Numbered from the stretch's first letter, positions 1 to 9,043 are shown. The stretch is DNA of 64,000 nt from Variovorax boronicumulans (GCF_030812215.1 NZ_JAUSSG010000001.1:992001-1056000); one strand, 5' to 3'. Notes: generated by a model from the letters alone, not told the origin. A program made the numbers and translations.

Positions 1-94
1 CACAGTCGGCTTGCGCATCGCAAGGCCGTACGCGAAGAAGCCCCCCATTCGGCGCAACCGCCAGCGGGCGCAGCGCCCCAGGAGAACTGATTTC

Positions 95-1348
95 ATGACG
101 GAGCAACGCCACTCGGCATTGGCCATCCACCCCATCGCCGTCGAAGAGGGCGAAGGCGAACTGCTGCGCCGCCGGCAGATCCTGAAGCGCACGCGCTGGC
201 TCGTCGTGATCGTGCTGGTGCTGCTGGCGCTCGGTGCGGCGCGCACAGTGGTCGTGCGCATCGCGAATGCGCGTGCGCTCGAGGCGGGCACCGCGGAGCG
301 CGCCAAGCTCTATGTGCAGACCGCCCTTCCGCGCACGCCCACCGCCGGCCAGACGCTGGCGCTGCCCGGCACGCTGCAGGGCTTCGTGCAGTCGCCGATC
401 TCGGCGCGCGCGAGCGGGTATCTGAAGCGCTGGACCAAGGACATCGGCAGCCGCGTCGAAAAGGGCGAGCTGCTCGCGGAAATCGAAACGCCGGAAATCG
501 ACCAGCAGCTCTCGCAAGCCGTTGCCGCGCGCGCGCAGGCCGCTTCGGGCCTCGCGCTCGCGCAAAGCACGGCCGAGCGTTGGGAAAACCTGCGCAAGAA
601 GGACGTGGTCTCGCAGCAGGACCTGGACGAGCGCCGCAGCGCCGTCGCGCAGGCCACCTCGAACGTGGCCGCCGCCGATGCCAACGTGCAGCGCCTGAAG
701 CAGACCGAAGGCTTCAAGCGCGTCGTTGCGCCGTTCGCGGGCGTCATCACGCGCCGCAATGTCGACGTGGGCGACCTGATCGATGCGGGTGCGGGCGGCG
801 GCGCCGGGCGCGCGCTCTTCATGCTGGCGCAGACCGATCCGCTGCGCGTGTACATCAACGTGCCGCAGGCCTATGCGCAGCTCGTGAAGGCCGGCCAGCC
901 GGTGGTGGTGACGCAGGCCGAGCTGCGCGGCCAGACCTTCAAGGGCGAAGTGGCCCGCACCTCGGGCGCCATCGATGCGACCACGCGGATGATGCAGGTC
1001 GAGGTGTCGCTGCCCAACCGCGACGGCGCACTGCTGCCGGGCGCCTATGTGCAGGTGTCGCTGCCCCTGGCCGCGGCCCGCACGATCACGGTGCCGGCCA
1101 ATGCGCTGCTGTTCCGCGCCGAAGGCACGCGCGTCGCGGTGGTCGATGCGCAAGGACGCATCGGCCTGCGGCCAGTGACGCTGGGCCGCAACTACGGCGA
1201 GAACGTCGAGGTGATCGATGGCCTCGGCAACAACGACCGCATGGTGCTCAACCCTTCCGACTCGCTGGCCGAAGGCGACGTGGTGACGGTGGCGCCAGAG
1301 GAACCCGCGCCCGCGGCGAAGGCGGCCGCGAAGAAGGAACCGGCGTGA
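95..1348 (+). CDS. RND efflux periplasmic adaptor (HlyD/MFP family)
   Basis: Membrane-fusion protein that would link an inner-membrane RND pump to an outer-membrane channel. The 417-residue product has a cytoplasmic N-terminus, one membrane anchor (about residues 32-52), then the lipoyl, alpha-hairpin and beta-barrel regions of RND adaptors, with a long Ala/Gln-rich coiled hairpin around residues 125-190. The ATG at 95 is preferred over an upstream in-frame start because AGGAGAA lies just before it and the upstream stretch is Arg-rich and unlike a signal. It overlaps the next gene by GTGA. Bases 1-94 cannot be assigned securely; the pump gene is expected off the left edge, because the genes to the right are regulatory. 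Confidence 0.9.
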   Translation: MTEQRHSALAIHPIAVEEGEGELLRRRQILKRTRWLVVIVLVLLALGAARTVVVRIANARALEAGTAERAKLYVQTALPRTPTAGQTLALPGTLQGFVQSPISARASGYLKRWTKDIGSRVEKGELLAEIETPEIDQQLSQAVAARAQAASGLALAQSTAERWENLRKKDVVSQQDLDERRSAVAQATSNVAAADANVQRLKQTEGFKRVVAPFAGVITRRNVDVGDLIDAGAGGGAGRALFMLAQTDPLRVYINVPQAYAQLVKAGQPVVVTQAELRGQTFKGEVARTSGAIDATTRMMQVEVSLPNRDGALLPGAYVQVSLPLAAARTITVPANALLFRAEGTRVAVVDAQGRIGLRPVTLGRNYGENVEVIDGLGNNDRMVLNPSDSLAEGDVVTVAPEEPAPAAKAAAKKEPA

Positions 1349-2757
1349 GACTGTTGGTCATTGCCGCCGCGGCCCTGCTCGCCGCGGGCTGCGCGGTCGG
1401 GCCCGACTACAAGACACCGGAAACGCCGCTGCCCGTCAGCTGGACGCTCGAGGCGCCCTGGCGCCAGGCCACGCCGAACGACGTGGCCGACAAGGGCCCG
1501 TGGTGGAAGCGCTTCAACGACGCGCAGCTCGACGCGCTGCAGGACAAGGCGCTCGCCGGCAGCCCGACGCTGGTCATCGCCAATGCGCGGCTCGCCCAGG
1601 CGCGCGCCAATCTCGCGGCCAATTCGGCGAGCCAGTATCCGCAGCTGGGCCTTGGCGCCCGCGCCTCGCGCCTGAAGATTTCCGCCAACCGGCCGCTCAC
1701 GAATTACGCGACCAGCAATTCGTCGACGGTACAGAACGACTTCGCGCTGTCGCTCAACGCCAGCTACGAGCTCGACCTGGCCGGCCGCGTGCAGCGCACC
1801 GTCGAAGGCGCGAAGGCCTCGGCCGAGCAATCGGCCGCCGACCTCGCGAACACGCGCCTCGTGCTCACCGCCGACGTGGCGAACAACTACTTCAGCCTGC
1901 GCTCGACCGACATCGAACTGGACGTGCTCTCGCGCTCCATCGGCCTGCAGCGCCGGGCACTCGAGCTGGTCACGGCGCGGCACGACCTGGGCGCGGTGTC
2001 GGGCCTCGATGTGGCGCAGCAGCAGGCGCTGCTCGAGACCACGCTGACGCAGGTCGATGTGCTGAAGAAGCAGCGTGCCCAGTACGAGCACGCGCTCGCC
2101 ACTCTCACCGGCACGCCGGCGCCGAGCTTCGCGCTGCCGGTGGACCTGCGCGAGATCCGTCCGCCCGCGGTGCCGCTCGGCGTACCGTCCGAAATCCTCC
2201 AGCGCCGGCCCGACGTGGCTTCGGCCGAGCGTTCGATGGCAGCGGCGAACGCGCAGATCGGCGTGGCTACCGCGGCCTTCTATCCGAGCTTCATCATCTC
2301 GCCGACCGTGGGCGTGGACAGCCGGTTGATCGAGTCGCTGTTCAACGGGCCGAGCCTCTTGTGGTCGGTGGGCGTGTCGGCCACGCAGGTGCTGTTCGAT
2401 GGCGGCCGGGTGCGCGCGAACGTAGCCTTCGCCGAGGCCGGCTACGACGCGACCGTGGGCAACTACCGCCGCACGGTGCTCGTCGCAATGCAGGAAGTGG
2501 AAGACGGCATCACCGGCCTCTCCGCGCTCGACAGCGCCACCAAGCAGGCGCAGGCGGCCGTTGCCGCCGCGCGCCGCGTGCTCGACATGGCGACCAGCCG
2601 CTACGAAGGCGGTGCGTCGACCTACCTGGATGTGATCACCGCGCAGCAGTCGCTGCTGACGGTCGAGCGGCAGGCCGCGCAGTTGCAGGGCCAGCGCCTC
2701 TTGACCGCGGTGTTTCTCGTGAAGGCGCTCGGCGGCGACTGGGAAGCGCCGGCCTGA
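1345..2757 (+). CDS. Outer-membrane efflux lipoprotein, NodT/OprM family
   Basis: TolC-like outer-membrane factor of the tripartite pump whose adaptor is encoded upstream. The 470-residue protein starts at a GTG overlapping the adaptor stop (GTGA). It has a lipoprotein signal ending in a lipobox (LLAAGC, Cys at about residue 17) followed by VGPDY, the usual start of mature NodT proteins. Two OEP repeats follow, including the typical LQRRPDV and the GG.....YLDVI..QQ motif near the C-terminus. Substrate is not predictable from the adaptor and channel alone. Confidence 0.93.
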   Translation: MRLLVIAAAALLAAGCAVGPDYKTPETPLPVSWTLEAPWRQATPNDVADKGPWWKRFNDAQLDALQDKALAGSPTLVIANARLAQARANLAANSASQYPQLGLGARASRLKISANRPLTNYATSNSSTVQNDFALSLNASYELDLAGRVQRTVEGAKASAEQSAADLANTRLVLTADVANNYFSLRSTDIELDVLSRSIGLQRRALELVTARHDLGAVSGLDVAQQQALLETTLTQVDVLKKQRAQYEHALATLTGTPAPSFALPVDLREIRPPAVPLGVPSEILQRRPDVASAERSMAAANAQIGVATAAFYPSFIISPTVGVDSRLIESLFNGPSLLWSVGVSATQVLFDGGRVRANVAFAEAGYDATVGNYRRTVLVAMQEVEDGITGLSALDSATKQAQAAVAAARRVLDMATSRYEGGASTYLDVITAQQSLLTVERQAAQLQGQRLLTAVFLVKALGGDWEAPA

Positions 2758-2834
2758 GCGGTCGCGGCGCGCGGGGCGCCAGCGGGCGGCGCGTGCAGAA
2801 TCTCATCCGCCGCGTCAGCCGGCCCCGCCTTTCC

Positions 2835-5006
2835 ATGCCGCCTCTCACGCCAGAACCGCCTGAATCAACCACGCCCCACGCCCGCTCCGGTCGCCGCGCG
2901 TTGTTTGGCTGGGTGGTCGCCGTCGCGGTGACCATGGCGCTGATCGGCGCCGCGGGCCAATGGGCCGCGCACCGCGAAACCGCCTTCCAGACGGACTCGA
3001 TCCGCCGCGCGATGGAAGTCCACGTGCTGGGCCTGCGCGACACCGCCGGCAAATACGGCTACCTGCCGCTCACCGCGGGCATGCACCCCGACGTGCTCGC
3101 CGCGCTCGCGCATCCGCAGGATGCGGCCGTGCGCCAGCGCGCGAACCGCTACATCGAGGAAGTGAACCGCGACGCGGGCTCCGATGTGCTCTACCTGATC
3201 GACCCACAGGGCCTCACGCTGGCGGCGAGCAACTGGGCCACGCCGCAGAGCTTCGTCGGCCAGTCCTACGCCAACCGGCCTTACTTCAACGATGCGCTCG
3301 CGGGGCGCCTGGGCCTCTTCTATGGTGTCGGCCAGACCACCGGCGAACCCGGGCTCTTTGTGTCGGCGCCCGTGCGTTCGGACAGCGGTGCGGTGCTGGG
3401 CGTGATGGCGGTCAAGGTCGTCCTGCGCCAGGCAGCGTGGGCGTTCCTGCGCGACCCGATCCTCTTGACCGACGCCCACGGCATCGTGTTCCTGAGCTCG
3501 GTGCCGTCGTGGATGTACCGCTCCACGCGGGCGCTGAGCGATGCGGACCTGGGCGAGGTACAGCGCCACCAGCAGTACGGCGATCGCAACCGCTTCCCGG
3601 CGGTGCCCTGGACCGTGGCACGCGGCGACGACGGGAAGCCCGCCTACCTCGTGCGCACCGATATCGACGGCCGCTCGCGCCGTTTCCTCGCTGTGGACGA
3701 GGTGCTGCCCGATCTCGGCTGGACCCTGACGGTAATGGCCGACCACGCGGAGGTGACCAACGCCCGCGAGCGCACCTGGATGCTCGGGCTGCTGGGCGCC
3801 GGCGTGCTGCTGCTGGGCGGGCTGTACTGGCAACTGCGCGAGCGCCGCTTCGCCGAGCAGCGCGATGCGCGGCGCGACCTGGAGCAGCGGGTGCGCGAGC
3901 GCACCCGGGCGCTGGACGAAGCGCACGCCTTCCGCAAGGCAATGGAAGACTCGCTCCTGGTCGGCATGCGCGCGCGCAACCTGGAGGGCCGGATCATCTA
4001 CGTCAACCCGGCCTTCTGCGAGATGGTCGGCTACGGCGCCGACGAACTGCTCGGGCGGCTGCCGCCCTACCCCTACTGGCACCCCGACGACGTGGCGCAG
4101 CACTGGCGACACAACGACACCATGCTGAGCGGGCAGGCCGATCTCTCGGGGTTCGAATCGCGCCTGCGCCACCGGGACGGCCACGACGTCATCACCATGG
4201 TCTACACCGCGCGCCTGATCGATGCCGGCGGCCAGCACAGCGGCTGGATGAGCTCGGTGGTGGACATCACCGCGCAGAAGCGCGCCGAGTTGCGCCAGCG
4301 CGAGAACGACGAGCAGTTGCAGCATGCGCAGCGCCTGGCGAGCCTGGGCGAGATGGCCTCCACCCTCGCCCACGAACTGAACCAGCCGCTGATGGCGCTG
4401 AGCAATTTCGCGAGCGCCGCCAAGGCCTTTGCGGAACAGGGCAACCAGGCGCTGCTGGCCGACAGCCTGGACGAGACCGTGGCGCAGGCCCAGCGCAGCG
4501 CCGAGATCGTGCGGCGCATCCGCGGCTTCGTGCGCCAGCGCACCGCCGGCGCCGAAGACTGCGCGGTGAGCGCGCTGGTGGCGAATGCGCTGGCGCTGCT
4601 GCAGGGTGAAATGCGGCTGCGGCAGGTGCGCGCCGAGGTTCGCATCCCGCCCGCGCTGCCCACCGTGCGCGGTGACCGCGTGCTGCTGGAGCAGGTGCTG
4701 CTGAACCTCCTGTCCAACAGCCTGCAGGCCATGCAGGCCACGCCGCCCGAACAGCGGACCGTGGAGGTAGAAGCCGAGGTGGTCGAAGGCCGCGTGCATA
4801 TCCGCGTGGCCGACCGCGGGCCCGGCATCGATGCGGCGCTGGCCGAGCAGGTGTTCGCGCCCTTCTTCACCACCAAGACGGGTGGGCTGGGGCTGGGCCT
4901 GAACATCTGCCGCACGATCGTGGAGGCTCATCGCGGGCGACTGTCTTTCGCGGACCGGGCCGGCGGCGGCACGGTCTTCACACTGGAGCTGGAGGTTTCG
5001 ACGTGA
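2835..5006 (+). CDS. Sensor histidine kinase, DctB-like with PAS domain
   Basis: Membrane kinase of 723 residues. It has an N-terminal membrane segment (about 22-44), a periplasmic double-Cache/PDC-type sensor region up to about 310, a second membrane segment (about 314-336), a short coiled coil, a PAS domain (about 370-480), and HisKA with the phospho-acceptor in AHELNQPL (His513). The ATPase domain shows the N box around LLSNSLQAM and the glycine boxes DRGPGI and GLGLGLNI. Architecture resembles DctB/TodS-type organic-acid sensors. The start is uncertain because no good ribosome site precedes ATG 2835; a GTG at 2793 is in frame. It overlaps the response regulator (GTGA), and the MFS organic-acid transporter downstream is the probable target. 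Confidence 0.9.
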   Translation: MPPLTPEPPESTTPHARSGRRALFGWVVAVAVTMALIGAAGQWAAHRETAFQTDSIRRAMEVHVLGLRDTAGKYGYLPLTAGMHPDVLAALAHPQDAAVRQRANRYIEEVNRDAGSDVLYLIDPQGLTLAASNWATPQSFVGQSYANRPYFNDALAGRLGLFYGVGQTTGEPGLFVSAPVRSDSGAVLGVMAVKVVLRQAAWAFLRDPILLTDAHGIVFLSSVPSWMYRSTRALSDADLGEVQRHQQYGDRNRFPAVPWTVARGDDGKPAYLVRTDIDGRSRRFLAVDEVLPDLGWTLTVMADHAEVTNARERTWMLGLLGAGVLLLGGLYWQLRERRFAEQRDARRDLEQRVRERTRALDEAHAFRKAMEDSLLVGMRARNLEGRIIYVNPAFCEMVGYGADELLGRLPPYPYWHPDDVAQHWRHNDTMLSGQADLSGFESRLRHRDGHDVITMVYTARLIDAGGQHSGWMSSVVDITAQKRAELRQRENDEQLQHAQRLASLGEMASTLAHELNQPLMALSNFASAAKAFAEQGNQALLADSLDETVAQAQRSAEIVRRIRGFVRQRTAGAEDCAVSALVANALALLQGEMRLRQVRAEVRIPPALPTVRGDRVLLEQVLLNLLSNSLQAMQATPPEQRTVEVEAEVVEGRVHIRVADRGPGIDAALAEQVFAPFFTTKTGGLGLGLNICRTIVEAHRGRLSFADRAGGGTVFTLELEVST

Positions 5007-5620
5007 ATGCCACCCTTGCCAACAACCTGTGCGTGGTCGACGACGACGAGGCCGTGCGCCGGTCGTTGGGACTGTTGCTGCTGTCGCGCGGCTACGCGGT
5101 GCAGACCTTTGCCTCGGGCGAGGCGTTCCTGGCGAGCGCGGACACCCAGCGCGCGGGCTGCGTCGTGCTCGACCTGCGCATGGAAGGCATGAGCGGGCTG
5201 CAGGTGTTCGATGCGCTGCGCGCGCAGGACAGTCCGCTGGTGGTGCTGTTCCTCTCCGGGCACGGCGACATTCCGATGGCGGTCGAGGCGGTGCAGAACG
5301 GCGCGTTCGGCTGGCTCGAGAAGCCCTGCAACGACGAGCGTCTGCTGGAGAGCATCGCCAAAGCCCTCGGCCAGGCGCAAGACATCGCCGTGCGCCGGCA
5401 GGCCCGGCAGGCCGCGCAACTGCTGTGGGCCAAGCTCACGCCGCGTGAGATGCAGGTGGCCAGGCTGGTCGCCGAGGGCAAGCCCAACAAGAAGATCGCG
5501 CTCGAGCTTGCGCCGCTGGAGCTGCGCACGGTGGAGACGCACCGCGCCCATGTGTTCGCCAAGCTGGGCCTGTCGAACAGCCACGAGCTCGACCGCTTCC
5601 TGCGGGAACACGCGCTGTAG
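5003..5620 (+). CDS. FixJ/NarL-type response regulator
   Basis: Two-domain regulator of 205 residues. The receiver carries the acidic DDDE patch near residue 14, phospho-acceptor Asp57 in VLDLRM and Lys107 in EKPC. The LuxR-type helix-turn-helix occupies about 140-200 (LTPREMQVARLVAEGKPNK, then RTVETHRAHVFAKLG). Start is the GTG overlapping the kinase stop, so partner identity is clear. The next gene, 153 bp downstream, is an MHS-family transporter, and a palindrome in the gap (5651-5666) is a plausible target. Classic DctB/DctR-like arrangement, ligand not known. Confidence 0.92.
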   Translation: MNATLANNLCVVDDDEAVRRSLGLLLLSRGYAVQTFASGEAFLASADTQRAGCVVLDLRMEGMSGLQVFDALRAQDSPLVVLFLSGHGDIPMAVEAVQNGAFGWLEKPCNDERLLESIAKALGQAQDIAVRRQARQAAQLLWAKLTPREMQVARLVAEGKPNKKIALELAPLELRTVETHRAHVFAKLGLSNSHELDRFLREHAL

Positions 5621-5638
5621 GCCGTGTAGGCTTTTCTA

Positions 5639-5666
5639 GGTATTTACCCTTGCGTACACCTACGCA
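5639..5666. promoter_or_regulatory. Inverted repeats upstream of the transporter gene
   Basis: Two adjacent inverted repeats lie between the response regulator and the transporter: GGTA-TT-TACC at 5639-5648 and the exact TGCGTA-CACC-TACGCA at 5651-5666. They lie about 110-135 bp before the transporter start, a typical position for an activator of the FixJ/LuxR class. Assignment to this regulator is inference from position only. Confidence 0.45.
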
Positions 5667-5773
5667 GGGACGCGGCGGGCGGCTACGGACGACGGCGCGG
5701 CGACGGCGGGACAGACTCCCAGGCACAAGCTTCAGGCGGTCCCACGGGCCGCGCCCAGAGACAAGGACCTCCC

Positions 5774-7120
5774 ATGACCGCCATTGCCAGCACCACCGGC
5801 ACAGCAAGCCCAGACGCGCCCGCGACCGACGCCTCCTCCACCCCCTACACCTTCGAGGAAAAGCGCAAGCGCATCTTCGCGATCTTCGCCGCCTCGTCGG
5901 GCAACCTGGTGGAGTGGTTCGACTTCTATGTCTACGCGTTCTGCGCCATCTACTTCGCGCCCGCGTTCTTTCCCAAGTCCGACCCGACCGCACAGTTGCT
6001 CAACACGGCCGGCGTGTTCGCCGCCGGCTTCCTGATGCGCCCGATCGGCGGCTGGATCTTCGGCCGGCTGGCCGACCGCAAGGGCCGCAAGACCTCGATG
6101 GTGGTCTCGGTGACGATGATGTGCGTGGGCTCGCTGGTCATCGCCTGCCTGCCCACCTACGCCAGCATCGGCGCGGCGGCACCGGTGCTGCTGCTGGCCG
6201 CGCGGCTGCTGCAGGGCCTGTCGGTCGGCGGCGAGTACGGCACCACCGCCACCTACATGAGCGAAGTGGCGATGCGCGGACAGCGCGGCTTCTTCTCGTC
6301 CTTCCAGTACGTGACGCTGATCGGCGGCCAGTTGCTGGCGGTCGTGGTCGTGGTGGTGCTGCAGCAGTTCCTGGACGACGCCGAGCTCAAGAGCTGGGGC
6401 TGGCGCATTCCCTTCGTGCTGGGCGCGGTGGCCGCCGTGGTGGCGCTCATGCTGCGCCGCTCGCTCACCGAAACCGCCAGCACGCAGACCCGCGCCGCCA
6501 AGGGCGCCGGCACCATGGGCGAACTGTTCAGGCACCACAAGCGCGCCTTCTTCATGGTGCTGGGCTACACGGCCGGCGGCTCGCTGATCTTCTATACCTT
6601 CACCACCTACATGCAGAAGTACCTGGTGAACTCGGCCGGCATGTCGATCAAGACGGCCAGCAACGTGATGACGGCGTGCCTGTTCATCTACATGTGCATG
6701 CAGCCGCTCTTCGGCGCGCTGTCGGACCGCATCGGCCGGCGCAGCAACATGCTGCTGTTCGGCGCACTCGGCGCATTGATCACGGTGCCCGTGCTGACCA
6801 GCCTGCAGAACGTGACCAGCCCGCTGCTGGCCGGCATCCTGATCGTCGTGGCGCTGGCGGTGGTGAGCTTCTACACCTCGATCAGCGGCATCGTGAAGGC
6901 CGAGATGTTCCCGCCCGAAGTGCGCGCGCTGGGCGTGGGCCTGTCGTACGCCGTGGGCAACGCGATCTTCGGCGGCAGCGCGGAATACGTGGCGCTGGGC
7001 CTGAAGTCGATCGGCCACGAGTCGTACTTCTACTGGTACGTGACGGCCATGATGGTGGTGGTGTTCGCGGTCAGCCTGATGCTGCCGCGCCGTGCGACTT
7101 ACCTGCATCACGACAAGTAG
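5774..7120 (+). CDS. MFS organic-acid/H+ symporter (MHS family, KgtP/ShiA-like)
   Basis: Inner-membrane transporter of 448 residues with about 12 membrane segments. The N-terminal [14 protein letters not shown] signature and the loop-2 motif [10 protein letters not shown] are those of the metabolite:H+ symporter family, which moves 2-oxoglutarate, shikimate, citrate or related acids. [11 protein letters not shown] after segment 4 is also typical. AAGGACC provides a modest ribosome site. Position after a DctB-like two-component pair suggests induction by its own organic-acid substrate. The exact substrate cannot be read from sequence. Confidence 0.9.
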   Translation: MTAIASTTGTASPDAPATDASSTPYTFEEKRKRIFAIFAASSGNLVEWFDFYVYAFCAIYFAPAFFPKSDPTAQLLNTAGVFAAGFLMRPIGGWIFGRLADRKGRKTSMVVSVTMMCVGSLVIACLPTYASIGAAAPVLLLAARLLQGLSVGGEYGTTATYMSEVAMRGQRGFFSSFQYVTLIGGQLLAVVVVVVLQQFLDDAELKSWGWRIPFVLGAVAAVVALMLRRSLTETASTQTRAAKGAGTMGELFRHHKRAFFMVLGYTAGGSLIFYTFTTYMQKYLVNSAGMSIKTASNVMTACLFIYMCMQPLFGALSDRIGRRSNMLLFGALGALITVPVLTSLQNVTSPLLAGILIVVALAVVSFYTSISGIVKAEMFPPEVRALGVGLSYAVGNAIFGGSAEYVALGLKSIGHESYFYWYVTAMMVVVFAVSLMLPRRATYLHHDK

Positions 7121-7182
7121 GAACCGAAACGGCCGGGTGCTCGAGCAGCGCCAAGCGAAGGTCGCCACCGCGCACGGATTCT

Positions 7183-8280
7183 CTAGAACAGGTTGCCCTG
7201 CCCCGCCGCCCCCGGCGGCCGGAACGCGGTGAGGTCCATCGGGATGCGCTCGCGGTTGAAGCCCAGGCGATTCGTCGCCTTCTGGAAGCGCTGGTGGATC
7301 AGGTCGGCCCAAAGGCCCGAGCCTTTCATGCGCGTGGCGAAATCGGCGTCGTAGTCCTTGCCACCGCGCATTTCGTGGATGCGCGCCATGATGCGGTCCG
7401 CGCGCTGCGGGTAGTGCAGCGCAAGCCATTCCTTGAAGAGCGGCGCCACCTCCCACGGCAGCCGCACCACCGTGTAGAACGCGCTGCGCGCGCCGGCCTC
7501 CCAGGCGGCTTCGAGCACGTGCTCCATGTCTTCGGTGACGAAGGGAATCTGCGGCGCCACGCTCACGCCCACCGGCACCCCCGCCTCGGCCAGGGTGCGG
7601 ATGGTGCGCAGCCGCCGATGAGGCGCGGCCGCGCGCGGCTCGAGCTTGCGAGCGAGTTCGCCGTCGAGCGTGGTCACCGTCACGTACACCGCCGCGAGGT
7701 GCTCGGCCGCCATCGGCGCGATCAGGTCGAGGTCGCGCTCGATGGCGCTCGACTTGGTGACCAGCGCGAACGGGTGCCGCACTTCTTTCAACAACTCGAT
7801 GACCGAGCGCGTGAGCCGCAGTTCGCGCTCGATGGGCTGGTAGCAGTCGGTGGCGGTGCCGATGGCGATCTGGCTCGGCCGGTAGCTCTTGCGCCCGAGT
7901 TCGGCGCGCAGCACCTCGACGATGTTGCGCTTGGCGATGAGCTTGGTCTCGAAGTCGAGGCCCGGCGAGAGATTCAGGTAGCTGTGCGTGGGCCGCGCGA
8001 AGCAATAGATGCAGCCGTGCTCGCAGCCGCGGTACGGGTTGAGCGCGCGATCGAAGTAGATGTCGGGCGAGTCGTTTTCGGTGAGCACCGACTTCACGTC
8101 CTCGAAGCGCACCTCGGTCGCCAGGGGCATGAGCTCCTCGGCCTCGGCCGCGCCCTCTTCGAGCGTGCCCCAGCCGTCGTCGAAGGCATTGCGCTCGTCC
8201 TTGGAGAAACGGTGCGCCAGCCGGGTGGCCGCGCCGCGGCCTTTGATGATGTGGATGGGAACGGGAGATGCGGGTGGCAT
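7183..8280 (-). CDS. PA0069-family radical SAM protein (SplB-like)
   Basis: Radical SAM enzyme of 365 residues. The cluster motif is CEHGCIYC (Cys86, Cys90, Cys93), the CxxxCxxC of the superfamily, inside the ALNPYRGCEHGC segment shared with spore-photoproduct-lyase-like proteins. Start chosen at ATG 8280, preceded by AAAGGA. The gene stands alone and is divergent from the GbsR-type gene. A near-consensus LexA box lies 24 bp upstream of the start, so it is probably DNA-damage induced. Its reaction is not established; nucleic-acid repair is an inference from the SplB-like family and the LexA box. Confidence 0.9.
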   Translation of the reverse strand: MPPASPVPIHIIKGRGAATRLAHRFSKDERNAFDDGWGTLEEGAAEAEELMPLATEVRFEDVKSVLTENDSPDIYFDRALNPYRGCEHGCIYCFARPTHSYLNLSPGLDFETKLIAKRNIVEVLRAELGRKSYRPSQIAIGTATDCYQPIERELRLTRSVIELLKEVRHPFALVTKSSAIERDLDLIAPMAAEHLAAVYVTVTTLDGELARKLEPRAAAPHRRLRTIRTLAEAGVPVGVSVAPQIPFVTEDMEHVLEAAWEAGARSAFYTVVRLPWEVAPLFKEWLALHYPQRADRIMARIHEMRGGKDYDADFATRMKGSGLWADLIHQRFQKATNRLGFNRERIPMDLTAFRPPGAAGQGNLF

Positions 8281-8301
8281 GGCACATCCTTTCGATGAAT
8301 T

Positions 8302-8321
8302 CACTGTGTATTCATACAGTA
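8302..8321 (-). promoter_or_regulatory. LexA (SOS) box for the radical SAM gene
   Basis: CTGT-GTATTCAT-ACAG at 8304-8319 fits the CTGT-N8-ACAG LexA consensus used in beta- and gammaproteobacteria. The flanking bases A and T/A extend the match to about 16 of 20 positions of the E. coli consensus. It sits 24 bp upstream of the radical SAM start codon, within the presumed promoter. Family knowledge: a PA0069 homologue is, as I recall, part of the Pseudomonas LexA regulon. Confidence 0.75.
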
Positions 8322-8354
8322 TTTCACCATTCCTTGGCTGGCGGTGATTTTTCT

Positions 8355-8391
8355 ATTTCTCTATTGACAGAAATTCAGGAAATCCTAGACT
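8355..8391 (+). promoter_or_regulatory. Promoter and operator of the GbsR-type gene
   Basis: TTGACA (8364-8369), a 16-bp spacer and TAGACT (8386-8391) form a good sigma-70 promoter. The -35 lies inside ATTTC-N10-GAAAT (8355-8374), a 20-bp element repeated with the same spacing at 9005-9024. The -10 ends only 7 bp before the ATG at 8399, so the transcript may be leaderless. Autorepression by the GbsR-type product is the likely reading. Confidence 0.6.
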
Positions 8392-8398
8392 CGGCGCC

Positions 8399-8983
8399 AT
8401 GGAACTCACAGAAATTCAACGCAAGTTCGTCGTCCACTGGGGCGAAATGGGCTCCATGTGGGGCGTCAACCGCACCGTCTCGCAAATCCATGCGCTGCTC
8501 TTTGCCCACGGCAAGCCGATGCACGCCGAAGAGCTCTCCGACACCCTGGGCGTGGCCCGCTCCAACATCAGCAACAGCCTGAAGGAACTGCAGGCCTGGA
8601 ACCTCGTGCGCATCACCCACATCCTGGGCGACCGGCGAGACTATTTCGAGACCAGCGTCGACGTGTGGGAGCTGTTCCGCACCGTGGTGCGCGAGCGCAA
8701 GGAACGCGAATTCGACCCCACCATCCGCGTGCTGCACGAGCTCGTGTCCAGCCCCGATTTCCAGAAGGAGCCGGCCGATGCGCAGGACCGCATCCGCTCC
8801 ACGATGGAACTCATGGACAAGCTCGCCACCTGGGCCGACGAGATGCTGCGGCTCTCGCCCGGCACGCTCGACAAGGTGCTGACGCTCGGGGCCAGCGTGC
8901 AGAAGTTCGTGCGCGGCGATACGGCGCCTGCCGGCAAGGGCGAAGACCCCGATGCGCACCATGCCAGCCTGCCGATGATCTGA
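8399..8983 (+). CDS. GbsR/MarR-family transcriptional regulator
   Basis: Cytoplasmic DNA-binding protein of 194 residues. The N-terminal winged helix (about 25-80) contains AEELSDTLGVARSNISNSLK as the recognition region, followed by ILGDRRDYFE as the wing, the pattern of GbsR-type MarR relatives. The C-terminal half is helical and may bind ligand. No Shine-Dalgarno precedes the ATG, which lies right behind the -10 element. The same 20-bp palindromic element is found before this gene and before the DCC-protein operon downstream, suggesting it controls both. Confidence 0.88.
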   Translation: MELTEIQRKFVVHWGEMGSMWGVNRTVSQIHALLFAHGKPMHAEELSDTLGVARSNISNSLKELQAWNLVRITHILGDRRDYFETSVDVWELFRTVVRERKEREFDPTIRVLHELVSSPDFQKEPADAQDRIRSTMELMDKLATWADEMLRLSPGTLDKVLTLGASVQKFVRGDTAPAGKGEDPDAHHASLPMI

Positions 8984-9004
8984 GTTCTCTTTTTTTGCCA
9001 ATCA

Positions 9005-9024
9005 ATTTCTATTTTGACTGAAAT
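9005..9024 (+). promoter_or_regulatory. Second copy of the GbsR-type operator, before the DCC operon
   Basis: ATTTC-TATTTTGACT-GAAAT has the same arms, spacing and internal TTGAC as the element at 8355-8374. TTGACT (9014-9019) would be the -35 of a promoter for the gene starting at 9044; its -10 is not well defined. The shared layout supports control by the product of the 8399 gene. Confidence 0.55.
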
Positions 9025-9043
9025 ATCGGGAACTAAAAACACC

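Noticed and set aside
1..94. Possible 3' end of an upstream pump gene
   Set aside because: Two frames could end here (stops at 88-90 and 96-98) but neither shows family motifs in so few residues; not reported as a gene.
2865..4931. Open frame of 688 codons opposite the histidine kinase
   Set aside because: Kinase motifs on the plus strand are unequivocal; the opposite frame is His/Gln-rich noise.
5732..8287. Open frame of 851 codons on the minus strand
   Set aside because: Covers the antisense of the MFS gene and an alternative frame of the radical SAM gene; no recognisable domain.
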